From an uncultured Desulfobacterales bacterium (lineage in GTDB: Bacteria > Desulfobacterota > Desulfobacteria > Desulfobacterales > JAFDCJ01), in contig CALZJV010000235.1 in the NCBI GenBank assembly GCA_945787595.1, positions 1-15,365 of the forward strand: a DNA stretch of 15,365 bases. The letters run 5' to 3'. The position numbers were made by a program, and so were the translations under genes. Below the pieces are notes generated by a model that had not been told where the DNA came from, did not search any database, and was given only the letters and a program-made list of their open reading frames with translations. Positions 1-6,436 of this stretch are shown here, piece after piece (within the stretch, counting starts at the first letter, position 1; every line of letters starts with the position of its first letter).

Positions 1-554
1 ATGTTTAGTGAAAAATGTTATTGCCACGCTGTATTCCCGCCATTTATTACAAAACGACCTAGTTGCATTTCCTCAGAAATCAATAACCAATAAAACAATG
101 TACAATAAACATGCCAAAAAGAAGAGATGTGATATATTGTTAATTTTTCACAATGATTCAGAAGGATTATATTTAATCCTGCACCAAACCGGCTATCCCC
201 TAAGAATCGGATTTTGCCGAATTTTGTCAGTTGAAATTTACATTTTTCGGTAAAACCCAACGAATTCCGGCTTTAGGAAAAAAGCAATATTGTTGACTTC
301 CAAAAAACGAATGTGCTAAAAAATCTCACCATTCAAACCGGAGGTTACAGGTAGGGCCGGAAAGGGTGCAACTTCTATCCCAACTGGGACTTACCAAATT
401 CGAAACTCTGTTTGGCGGAAAATCTTGGGTGAAATAAACAGAACCCCGAAATTAATAAATTTGAAGGGCATTTTTACGGAAGGCGGCGTCGAATCCACTA
501 AGGGGATGGCCAAATAGAAATTTAAACCCTAATCGAGGTAAAACAGGTCACATT
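1..554. other. Intergenic / no convincing gene
   Basis: No frame here shows protein-like composition or a ribosome binding site; the two overlapping frames near positions 8-260 are low-complexity and mutually antisense. A TTGACT hexamer at 293-298 with a weak CTAAAA at 316-321 (17-bp spacer) could be a promoter reading rightward, but the -10 match is poor and the first gene starts more than 230 bases away. The purine-rich stretch around 340-370 has no structure I can match to a known riboswitch. Confidence 0.5.
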
Positions 555-914
555 ATGGAAGATATAAAAAAAACTCAAGTTTCTCCCTTCAATGAAGCCT
601 GCCAAAAAATATTGTTTGAGCAACCCGAAGCGATCGGAGTTGCTTACAAGGTTTTAGATTGTGGCTGCGCATTGCTCTGCGGGGCATCAGCCGCAGGAGG
701 GCCGATCGGAATCCTACAACATATTTCCGGTCAACCAGCAAAAAAAAGAAATACGCCGCCCATTTGCCTGAAGTGTAAAAAAAACAATGGGTTAGATCGG
801 GTCGTCTGGGATGGCATTTATTGGCCCGGTTCTCACAGTGAATGGCCCGAAAAAGAAGTACGAATTTCAATCGGCCGAAAGATTTTCGGGTCTGGCTATA
901 TGGAACCGGATTAG
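555..914 (+). CDS. Hypothetical protein with CxC and CxxC cysteine pairs
   Basis: A 119-aa protein that I do not recognise by name. It is soluble, with no signal peptide or membrane segment. Two cysteine pairs stand out: DCGCALLC at about residues 34-41 and CLKCKKNNG at about 72-80. They could bind a metal such as zinc or an Fe-S cluster, or form disulfides; this is inferred only from cysteine spacing. The C-terminal third is rich in Trp and Gly (VVWDGIYWPGSHSEWP). The ATG is chosen because the MEDIKK N-terminus reads well, although only a weak AGG lies about 9 bases upstream. It stands alone and converges on the ferritin-like gene to its right. Composition looks genuinely coding, and the function is unknown. 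Confidence 0.65.
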   Translation: MEDIKKTQVSPFNEACQKILFEQPEAIGVAYKVLDCGCALLCGASAAGGPIGILQHISGQPAKKRNTPPICLKCKKNNGLDRVVWDGIYWPGSHSEWPEKEVRISIGRKIFGSGYMEPD

Positions 915-945
915 CAAAACAAGGGACAACAAGTCGTTGCAGTGT

Positions 946-975
946 CGACAATAAGTGCCTAATCACTGATTGTCG
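946..975. terminator. Palindrome between convergent genes, possible bidirectional terminator
   Basis: CGACAAT (946-952) pairs perfectly with ATTGTCG (969-975). After one A-G mismatch, AGTG (954-957) pairs with CACT (964-967) around a 6-base loop. It lies between the ends of two convergent genes and covers the stop codon of the minus-strand gene. No clear U-tract follows on either strand, so termination is plausible rather than shown. Confidence 0.4.
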
Positions 976-1444
976 TAAACACTTTCGCACGACCCATTAA
1001 TTCCTGCAATCGTTTGATATGGCAATTCTCTTCGTCAATAATCTTTTTTAAACTCTCCAAGCTAATGGAATCTCCAATAAAAGGTTCAAGCACCTCATAA
1101 AATCGCACTGAATCTTTTTCAAATTCAATGAAAATAGCTATCAGATCATCAATTTCACTGACGGAAGAAAAATCAACATCTTTGAGGGAAAAATTCTTGT
1201 CCCCCAGAAGATCGTTAAAAAGTTCTCGGCTCATCTTTTCCATAAACGGATTCACGCTCTTTTGATCAAGTTTAAGTTTCATCTCTGCAAACCAGTTGGC
1301 GTGTTTATTTTCTTCATCAACCATCCATTCTAGCAATTTGATGAGCTCCGGGTTCGAAACCTTATTGATGGCATCACGGTACACCGCCTCTCCGTTTTCC
1401 TCTAACTTGATGGCCATATCCAGTATTTCATTTGCTGAAAACAA
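959..1444 (-). CDS. Rubrerythrin-like ferritin-family diiron protein
   Basis: A 161-aa four-helix ferritin-like protein with the two-fold repeated diiron ligand pattern: Glu16 (KLEENGEAVY), Glu45-x-x-His48 (DEENKH), Glu109 (IEFEKDSVRFY) and Glu139-x-x-His142 (DEENCH). No rubredoxin-type CxxC domain is present, so it resembles the short rubrerythrin-like proteins of anaerobes rather than full rubrerythrin. Such proteins usually reduce peroxide or handle iron under oxidative stress; the exact activity here is inferred. The start is TTG at 1444: GAGGAG (1457-1452) sits 7 bases upstream, while the nearby ATG at 1449 is out of frame and too close to that site. The gene is monocistronic and faces the hypothetical gene at 555-914. 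The same ferritin-like architecture recurs as the C-terminal half of the fusion at 5189-6028. Confidence 0.88.
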   Translation of the reverse strand: MFSANEILDMAIKLEENGEAVYRDAINKVSNPELIKLLEWMVDEENKHANWFAEMKLKLDQKSVNPFMEKMSRELFNDLLGDKNFSLKDVDFSSVSEIDDLIAIFIEFEKDSVRFYEVLEPFIGDSISLESLKKIIDEENCHIKRLQELMGRAKVFTTISD

Positions 1445-1482
1445 GGCATTTCTCCTCAGGTATTTGGATCTGATTTTGACAG

Positions 1483-1512
1483 AAAGTAGTCGAAAATGGA
1501 ATTTAATGTCAA
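1483..1512 (-). promoter_or_regulatory. Candidate sigma70 promoter for the ferritin-like gene
   Basis: Read on the minus strand, a perfect -35 TTGACA (1512-1507) is followed after 18 bases by TACTTT (1488-1483), a 3/6 match to the -10 consensus. It lies about 40 bases upstream of the TTG start. The weak -10 could mean that an activator is needed. Assigned from sequence match only. Confidence 0.4.
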
Positions 1513-1821
1513 GCTTAATCCATTTGATTTGACTGCTGCTTGCAGAACCTGCTATTTATTTCTACATATACTTTTAAAAACCCCGGATTAGATGATCTTA
1601 AAATCGAATCCATACGTCGGAAGTGGGGTCAGACGATCATGCAAAGCTTGGTCCCTTAGCTAAAGGAGCCGCCATTCTCGAGCCATGCCATGGGACACGA
1701 TGTCTCGTGAAAAGAGATTATCACATGTCCTTAGGATCTGGCAACATTGGGACCGGCGGTCAGAGAATCATATACCAGGATTTAGACCGATGGTGGTCTC
1801 CGGAAACCTGTCAATATTGGA

Positions 1822-2623
1822 AAAAAAATAATCGGCGCCATTGCCGGAGATATTATTGGTTCTGTCCATGAAGCCAATCCCATCTAAACAACCGACTTTC
1901 CACTGTTCGCTCAATATTCACGGTTTACGGATGACACCGTGCTCACAATAGCCGCTGCTTTTGCTTTGATGAACGGATTGGATTATGCGACGGTCTACCG
2001 GCAGTTCGGCCGTGCCTATCCCCATGCCGGATACGGGGGATCGTTTATTAACTAGCTGAAGTCAGATGAAGCGTCACCATATAACAGTTGGGGAAATGGG
2101 AAATGCATCGGCGATGCGAATCAGTCCGGTAGGCTTTGCACTTGGATCCATGCAAAACGTTCTGCGGGAGGCTGAAAAAAGGGCGGCCGTGACCCATAAT
2201 CATTCGGAAGGGATCAAAGGTGCCCAGGCCATTGCATTGGCTGTCTTCATGGGCTGCCAAGGTAAATCAAAAGCGGATATCCGCCGGGAAATCAGTGATA
2301 AGTTTGACTATAACCTCAATAGGAACATAGATGAAATCCGCCCGAACTCTTTTTTTGACATTTCCTGTCAGTTTTCCGTTCCAGAAGCTATGATTGCTTT
2401 CCTTCATTCCGATGATGTCGTGAGTGCCATCCGACTAGAAGTTTCCTTGGGCGGCGACAGTGATACCCAGGCCTGCATTGCCGGTGCCATCACCCAGGGC
2501 TATTTCAGTGAAATCCCCCAAGAAATCGAAAAAGAAGTCAGGAGCAGACTACCCCGCAATTTTCTAATCGTTTTGGATGAATTCTTAAAAAAATATATGC
2601 ATGCTAATGATATTCGTCCCTAA
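1822..2623 (+). pseudogene. ADP-ribosylglycohydrolase (DraG family) pseudogene
   Basis: Remnant of a full-length (about 265-codon) ADP-ribosylglycohydrolase, the family that removes ADP-ribose from proteins or small molecules using a binuclear magnesium centre. Signature motifs are present in order: IIGAIAGDIIGSVHE at the N-terminus, RFTDDTVLT (about 1920-1946), ASAMRISPVGFAL (about 2103-2141), VTHNHSEGIKGAQA (about 2189-2230) and GGDSDTQACIAGAI (about 2452-2493). Three lesions break it. TAA at 1885-1887 stands where the family has a Lys- or Arg-like residue before the DFPLF segment. TAG at 2053-2055 replaces what was probably TGG (Trp). A perfect 7-bp tandem duplication GGAAATG (2092-2098 and 2099-2105) shifts the frame; removing one copy restores SWGNASAMRISPVG. 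No good start codon survives. The 3' part remains open as a 185-codon frame from 2066, but it lacks the N-terminal metal-binding motif. The rest of the sequence is well preserved, so inactivation looks fairly recent. Confidence 0.85.
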
Positions 2624-2642
2624 GGATTCACAAAAAAATAAG

Positions 2643-2760
2643 TTCACAATTTTGAGCGTTGAGGGGCCCGTCTGGCAAGGCGCGAAAACGCAGGAATATC
2701 TGGATATTTCGAGCTTTCGCAACGCCGCCGGGCAGGATGCAGCGGCGTATACAATGTGAA
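2643..2760. repeat. 118-bp imperfect inverted-repeat element
   Basis: The segment begins with TTCACA and ends with TGTGAA. Its arms are imperfectly complementary throughout, centred on GATATTC-like arms around TG (GAATATC-TG-GATATTTC, 2694-2710), with flanking GCGAAA / TTTCGC and GC-rich outer arms. It is more GC-rich than the surrounding DNA. The form fits a non-autonomous palindromic intergenic repeat (REP/MITE-like). There is no coding potential. Only one copy is visible in the window, so its dispersed nature is not shown here. Confidence 0.55.
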
Positions 2761-2779
2761 ATTATTATTGAGTGAGCCC

Positions 2780-2929
2780 TTAACTTAAAAACTTCAAAAT
2801 ATTGCCAAAGTCGAGTAATTTTTTAGCCAGAACCGGTGGTAAATCCTCATTCCCATGACCCTGAAATTTGACCGAAAGTTGGCCGTCTGTCTTTCCTGTT
2901 CTTGTTTGAGAGATGAAAACATCGGAAAA
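2780..2929 (-). pseudogene. C-terminal fragment of an unidentified gene
   Basis: On the minus strand 49 sense codons read as a protein-like tail ending in TAA (2782-2780). It includes QTRTGKTDGQLSVKFQGHGN and PPVLAKKLLDFGNILKFLS. The frame is closed by TGA at 2932-2930 on its 5' side and has no usable start codon, so this looks like the surviving 3' end of a deleted gene rather than an intact small gene. I do not recognise the family. The adjoining inverted repeat and the DraG pseudogene suggest that the interval is decaying. A chance open frame cannot be excluded. Confidence 0.35.
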
Positions 2930-2959
2930 TCAGAATTTCCGTTAAGGTCAGAATTTCCG
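2930..2959 (+). repeat. Pair of 12-bp direct repeats upstream of the GTPase promoter
   Basis: TCAGAATTTCCG occurs at 2930-2941 and again at 2948-2959, 18 bases start to start. The pair lies just upstream of the candidate -35 at 2978. Same-orientation spacing near two helical turns is compatible with a tandem activator site, but no known regulator motif is recognised. Confidence 0.4.
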
Positions 2960-2977
2960 GTTATTTAAAAATACGGC

Positions 2978-3005
2978 TTGATAACCATTAATATTTTTGT
3001 AAAAA
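2978..3005 (+). promoter_or_regulatory. Candidate promoter of the GTPase-selenoprotein cluster
   Basis: TTGATA (2978-2983) is followed after 16 bases by TAAAAA or TAAAAAT (3000-3006), in a strongly AT-rich stretch about 105 bases upstream of the GTPase start. The -35 matches 5/6; the -10 is weak. It is the best-placed candidate before the three-gene cluster. Confidence 0.3.
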
Positions 3006-3111
3006 TGATTATATATTGTATTTTTTTCGGGAGGGCTTAATGCGCCTTAGCTTACCGGGGTGAAATAAACCACTTACGTCGGTAGTCGAATTGCCCAAAA
3101 TTGGAGCGCAA

Positions 3112-4671
3112 ATGATGTTTAAGGAAAGCAAGATCAGCCAGCGGTTGCGAAAACTGGAAAAGCACCTAAAACAGGAAAATCCAATCCTCTCTGAAGTGGT
3201 ACAAAACTTTCGTGAACTGGATCGAATCAGCCGCCGGATTGGATTTTTCCACCGCGAGGAATCCCATGCGACCAGCACTCCTTGGTGGCCGCTTATTTCG
3301 ATTCTGGGAATCTATTCAGCCGGAAAATCCACCTTCATCAACCATTTTCTTCAGTATAACCTGCAGGCAACCGGCATACAGGCAGTCGATGACAAATTCA
3401 GCGTTATTTGTTTTACCAGAGACAATCAAGAACGAGTGCTGCCGGGTCTGGCACTGGATGCGGATCCACGCTTCCCGCTGTATAAAGTCAGTCGGGCCAT
3501 CGAAGAAGTGGCCGCAGGCCAGGGTGAGCATATTGATGCCTATCTACAATTAAAGACCTGTCCCAGTGAATCCCTGCGCGGCAAAATCCTCATCGATTCC
3601 CCCGGGTTTGATGCCGATGATCAACGGACTTCCACCTTGCGGATTACGGATCACATCATCGAATTGTCGGATTTGGTGCTGGTTTTTTTCGATGCCCGGC
3701 ATCCGGAAACCGGATCAATGCGCGATACCCTGCAACATCTGGTCAAGGCAACGGTTAACCGGCGGGATTCGAACAAATTTTTATACATCCTCAACCAGAT
3801 CGATGTAACCGCCAATGAGGACAACCTGGAGGAGGTCTATGCAGCCTGGCAGCGGGCTCTGGCGCAATATGGATTAACGGCGGGATCTTCCTACGCCATC
3901 TACAATCAGGAAGCCGCGATTCCATTTGAGGAAGAAGATGTCCGGGCACGTTTTGAGAGCAAGTGCGAAGCCGACTCCAGTGCTATCTATAACCGCATCG
4001 AGCAGGTGGGTGTTGAGCGTGCCTATCGCATTGTAGGGATGCTGGAACAAACCTCCCGTATGATGAAGCAGGATGTTGTACCCATCCTACTGCGCTTTAT
4101 CGAGCAGTGGCGCCGCAAAATCCTGTGGTTGGAAGGACTGGTTGGGGGCGTCCTTTTGGTGAGCTTTATGACATTGACCATATGGGGTGGCTATTGGGAA
4201 GGACTATCGCTAAAGTTGCCATTTTGGCATCTGGTAACCCAAAACAATTATATAAAATATGGCACCATCGGAATACTGCTGGTCGCCGCCGGGTACGTGC
4301 ACTTCCGCATTCGGCGATGGGCAGCCGATAAGATCATGCACAAACTAATAGTAGAGGTAAAAAATCCGGAGCTGCATCCAAACTACCAGCGTGCCTTTCG
4401 CAAAAGCAGCCGCTGGCGGCGCAGTCTTTTCTTGCCGAATCCGGCGGGATGGGGGAAAAACACCGCAGCAAGGCTGGAAAAAGTACTGGATGACAGCAAC
4501 GCCTATATCCAGAAACTCAATGACGAATACACCAACCCTTCGGGAGAAGACAAGATAGCCGCAGAATACGGCAGACAGGCATCAGGGGGATCACCACAAT
4601 CTGACTCGACCTGGGATGAATCAGCGACTGCCCGGGGGCATAATACCGGACCGTTCACCTCGGACAATTGA
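3112..4671 (+). CDS. Dynamin-like GTPase with two membrane segments
   Basis: A 519-aa GTPase. The P-loop GIYSAGKS lies at residues 66-73, the G3 motif DSPGF near 162-166, and the G4-like NQID at 228-231. The segment after G3 (ELSDLVLVFFDARHPETGS) resembles dynamin/EHD-type GTPases. Two hydrophobic helices follow, at about 337-362 and 381-398, so the N-terminal GTPase domain and the basic C-terminal tail probably both face the cytoplasm. Bacterial dynamin-like proteins remodel or repair membranes; this role is inferred from architecture. The frame extends upstream to a TTG at 3091, but GGAG at 3103-3106 fits ATG 3112 (or ATG 3115) better. It is the first gene of a compact cluster: its TGA is directly followed by the ATG of the next gene, which suggests translational coupling. 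The last 45 or so residues are polar and low-complexity. Confidence 0.85.
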   Translation: MMFKESKISQRLRKLEKHLKQENPILSEVVQNFRELDRISRRIGFFHREESHATSTPWWPLISILGIYSAGKSTFINHFLQYNLQATGIQAVDDKFSVICFTRDNQERVLPGLALDADPRFPLYKVSRAIEEVAAGQGEHIDAYLQLKTCPSESLRGKILIDSPGFDADDQRTSTLRITDHIIELSDLVLVFFDARHPETGSMRDTLQHLVKATVNRRDSNKFLYILNQIDVTANEDNLEEVYAAWQRALAQYGLTAGSSYAIYNQEAAIPFEEEDVRARFESKCEADSSAIYNRIEQVGVERAYRIVGMLEQTSRMMKQDVVPILLRFIEQWRRKILWLEGLVGGVLLVSFMTLTIWGGYWEGLSLKLPFWHLVTQNNYIKYGTIGILLVAAGYVHFRIRRWAADKIMHKLIVEVKNPELHPNYQRAFRKSSRWRRSLFLPNPAGWGKNTAARLEKVLDDSNAYIQKLNDEYTNPSGEDKIAAEYGRQASGGSPQSDSTWDESATARGHNTGPFTSDN

Positions 4672-5199
4672 ATGGTAAATAAGATCAAAGAAAATGTAAT
4701 TTCTAAAGAGAATGCTGTATTTTGGCTCGACAAAAACGGCTGCTGGCGCAACGCACATGGGAAGTTCGAGCATAACAAAATCATCGATTACTTTCACTCC
4801 TGTATCAAACGGGATCAAGGAGGCTACTACCTTTCCCAGGTAAATGGGAATTACAGAGAAAAAGTTTACTTCCCCTATGAAGATCAGGCCTTGTTCGTTT
4901 TTAACGTGATCCGGCAAGACGATATTACTCTGATTTTGAACACCAATAAGCAGATTGTACTGGACCCGGAAAGTCTGTTTATTAAGGATGACAACCTATA
5001 CATGCGCATGGGCGATGAAACCATAAAGTTTGTCGAACACGGATTAATGAAAATGGCCCCACTTTTAGAAGATGAAGACGGGCGGTTATTTATCCGGCTT
5101 AAAGATCTAAGATACAGAATACCTATTTTGGATGATTCATCGAAGGGCCCCGCTGCCCGATTGTATTACAAAAAAAGGAATCAAGAAGATGGGCTTTAA
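4672..5199 (+). CDS. DUF1285-like hypothetical protein
   Basis: A 175-aa soluble protein. The stretch from FWLDKNGCWRNAHGKF through DYFHSCIKRDQGGYYLSQV resembles the N-terminal part of DUF1285 proteins, which have a 'W-x-x-G ... LFsxxLxxdxxGxYyL' pattern; this is a recollection of family style and not a search result. The family has no settled function. It begins with ATG immediately after the GTPase stop codon, with no strong ribosome binding site of its own, so translation is probably coupled. It overlaps the start of the next gene by 11 bases. There is no signal peptide or membrane segment. That it acts with the GTPase or the selenoprotein is inferred only from this tight packing. Confidence 0.7.
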   Translation: MVNKIKENVISKENAVFWLDKNGCWRNAHGKFEHNKIIDYFHSCIKRDQGGYYLSQVNGNYREKVYFPYEDQALFVFNVIRQDDITLILNTNKQIVLDPESLFIKDDNLYMRMGDETIKFVEHGLMKMAPLLEDEDGRLFIRLKDLRYRIPILDDSSKGPAARLYYKKRNQEDGL

Positions 5200-6028
5200 A
5201 GATTTATTTACTCCGGTTACCAATATGAATACCAGTCAGTTACAGACATTTATCGACTCAAACAGAGAGGGCGGCTTTACACTGCTGGATGTGCGTCAAC
5301 CCACGGAATATGAGAATGCACGTATCCCCGGAAGTAAACTGATTCCCCTGCCGGCTTTAAACGACAGGCTGTCGGAACTGGATCCGCAAAAACCGGTCAT
5401 TGCCTATTGAGCAGCCGGTAGACGCAGCCGTGCCGCTGCGCAGATCTTGACCGGCAGAGGATTCAAACAGGTATACAACTTGAAAGGAGGCATTGCAGCC
5501 TGGCAGGGTCATGCAGCCGCAGGACCGAGTGAAATGGGCATGATGCTCTTAAAGGGCAATGAAACGCCCCACGAAGTCATCTGCCTCGCCTATGGATTGG
5601 AAGAAGGGCTACGAAAATTTTATTCAATGTCAACCAAGCTGGCGATCGGCCCCGCGGTTGTCGGGGTACTCACTAAATTGGCTAAAATTGAAGTAAAACA
5701 CAAACAAAGGCTATTTGATCTCTATCTTACAATTGAACCCGTTCCTCTGGGTGTAGACGCCTTTGAAAAGAAAATTACCTCCGAATTTATGGAAGGCGGG
5801 TTTGATCCGAATAAATTCCTGGAACAAAGCATGCCAGCCCTTAAAACCGCAGCTGGGGTCCTGGATTTTGCGATGATGCTCGAGGCTCAGGCAATGGACC
5901 TCTACATGCGATATGCTGAAAATAGTGAAGATCCCGGGGTAAAGAATATCCTTTATCAAATGGCGAATGAAGAGAAGGCCCATCTAAAAAGTCTGGGTCA
6001 TATTTTAGATAAAAATGCGGGAGAATAG
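5189..6028 (+). CDS. Selenocysteine-containing rhodanese / rubrerythrin-like fusion
   Basis: A 279-residue fusion if the in-frame TGA at 5408-5410 is read as selenocysteine (residue 74). Residues about 10-110 form a rhodanese domain: LLDVRQPTEYENARIPGS, then VIAY-U-AAGRRSRAAAQIL, then GFKQVYNLKGGIAAWQG. The TGA stands exactly where rhodaneses have their catalytic cysteine (CxxGxRS loop). Residues about 128-275 form a ferritin-like four-helix domain with diiron ligands Glu139, Glu168-x-x-His171, Glu232 and Glu262-x-x-His265. The ATG at 5189 is preceded by AAGGAA and AGAAG and overlaps the previous gene by 11 bases. Without readthrough the product would be a 73-residue stub ending at its active site, and the downstream part would lack a good start. 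Rhodanese-ferritin fusions are known in anaerobes, and selenocysteine rhodaneses have, as I recall, been described from environmental data. The alternative is a TGC-to-TGA nonsense mutation. Likely roles are persulfide, selenium or peroxide chemistry, by inference. Confidence 0.85.
5408..5440 (+). promoter_or_regulatory. Candidate bacterial SECIS element with Sec UGA
   Basis: TGA at 5408-5410 is followed by a perfect 6-bp stem, CGCAGC (5423-5428) with GCTGCG (5435-5440), closing a 6-base loop CGTGCC with G as the second loop base. The loop begins 18 bases after the UGA. This matches the general bacterial SECIS description: a stem-loop just inside the coding region, a G in the first two loop positions and a loop roughly 16-37 bases from UGA. 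Such elements recruit SelB with Sec-tRNA. selA, selB and selC lie outside the window and must be assumed. Confidence 0.65.
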
Positions 6029-6065
6029 AGTGTTATTTTTGAATTCAGCGTTTTTCGGACAAACA

Positions 6066-6097
6066 TTACCGTTCGGTTTCGCGCGACCTACTATAAT
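6066..6097 (+). promoter_or_regulatory. Candidate promoter for the 6161-7762 gene pair
   Basis: A perfect -10 TATAAT lies at 6092-6097, about 64 bases before the start at 6161. The upstream -35 is poor: TTACCG at 6066-6071 with a 20-base spacer is the best seen. A second AT-rich TATAAA lies at 6119-6124. The assignment rests mainly on the exact -10 and its position in the only gap before this gene pair. Confidence 0.35.
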
Positions 6098-6160
6098 TCA
6101 TCAAATGGCCTTTCTTGCTATAAAATAGAATTTTTTATTATTGTAAACTTATGATATTAA

Positions 6161-6433
6161 ATGAAATATTTCGTATACTTTGATGCCTACGGACATGCAA
6201 GGCAATTCGTCACCGAACAACAGCTGTCGGAAAACTATGATAATGATCCCGGTGAATTTTTATCAGCCATGTGCTGGGAACAGCCGTATATAAATAAGGG
6301 CCAAATAACCGGTCATGTAGGAACCCTATGTTTTGATACTGAAAAGGAATTGATTGATTACCTGGCCCAGCTTGGAGAAGAAATAGAAGGATTTTATGGA
6401 TGTCATTCGGAAAGCCGCCCGTATAATTTTTAA
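6161..6433 (+). CDS. Small hypothetical protein
   Basis: A 90-aa acidic soluble protein (MKYFVYFDAYGHARQF...) that I do not recognise. Aromatic residues are frequent, there are two isolated cysteines (about residues 38 and 57), and a Gly-Cys-His run lies near the C-terminus (FYGCHSE). No signal peptide or membrane helix is visible. The ATG lacks a clear Shine-Dalgarno sequence. Its stop codon is only 3 bases from the start of the acyltransferase gene, so the two are almost certainly cotranscribed and may be functionally linked. Composition supports a true gene. Confidence 0.6.
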   Translation: MKYFVYFDAYGHARQFVTEQQLSENYDNDPGEFLSAMCWEQPYINKGQITGHVGTLCFDTEKELIDYLAQLGEEIEGFYGCHSESRPYNF

Positions 6434-6436
6434 GAC

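Noticed and set aside
8..260. Two overlapping antisense frames near the left edge (+ 8-253 and - 18-260)
   Set aside because: Neither has a ribosome binding site or protein-like composition; they are mirror images of AT-rich intergenic DNA.
1620..1640. GTGGGGTCAGACG-like sequence and its partial counterpart near 12838 (GGGTTTGACCCC) as transposon scars
   Set aside because: The similarity is short, and no transposase remnant or matched terminal repeats are visible.
1623..1871. 82-codon plus-strand frame before the DraG pseudogene
   Set aside because: Its 3' end overlaps the DraG start in another frame, no ribosome binding site was seen and the sequence matches no family I know.
5132..5410. 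Reading the rhodanese as a short gene ending at TGA 5408 and starting at 5132
   Set aside because: ATG 5189 has the ribosome binding site, and a product ending exactly at its catalytic residue is implausible given the intact frame beyond.
5447..6028. Ferritin-like half as an independent gene starting at 5447
   Set aside because: The putative start is a TTG without a ribosome binding site, and it lies inside the rhodanese fold, before the final GGIAAW motif.
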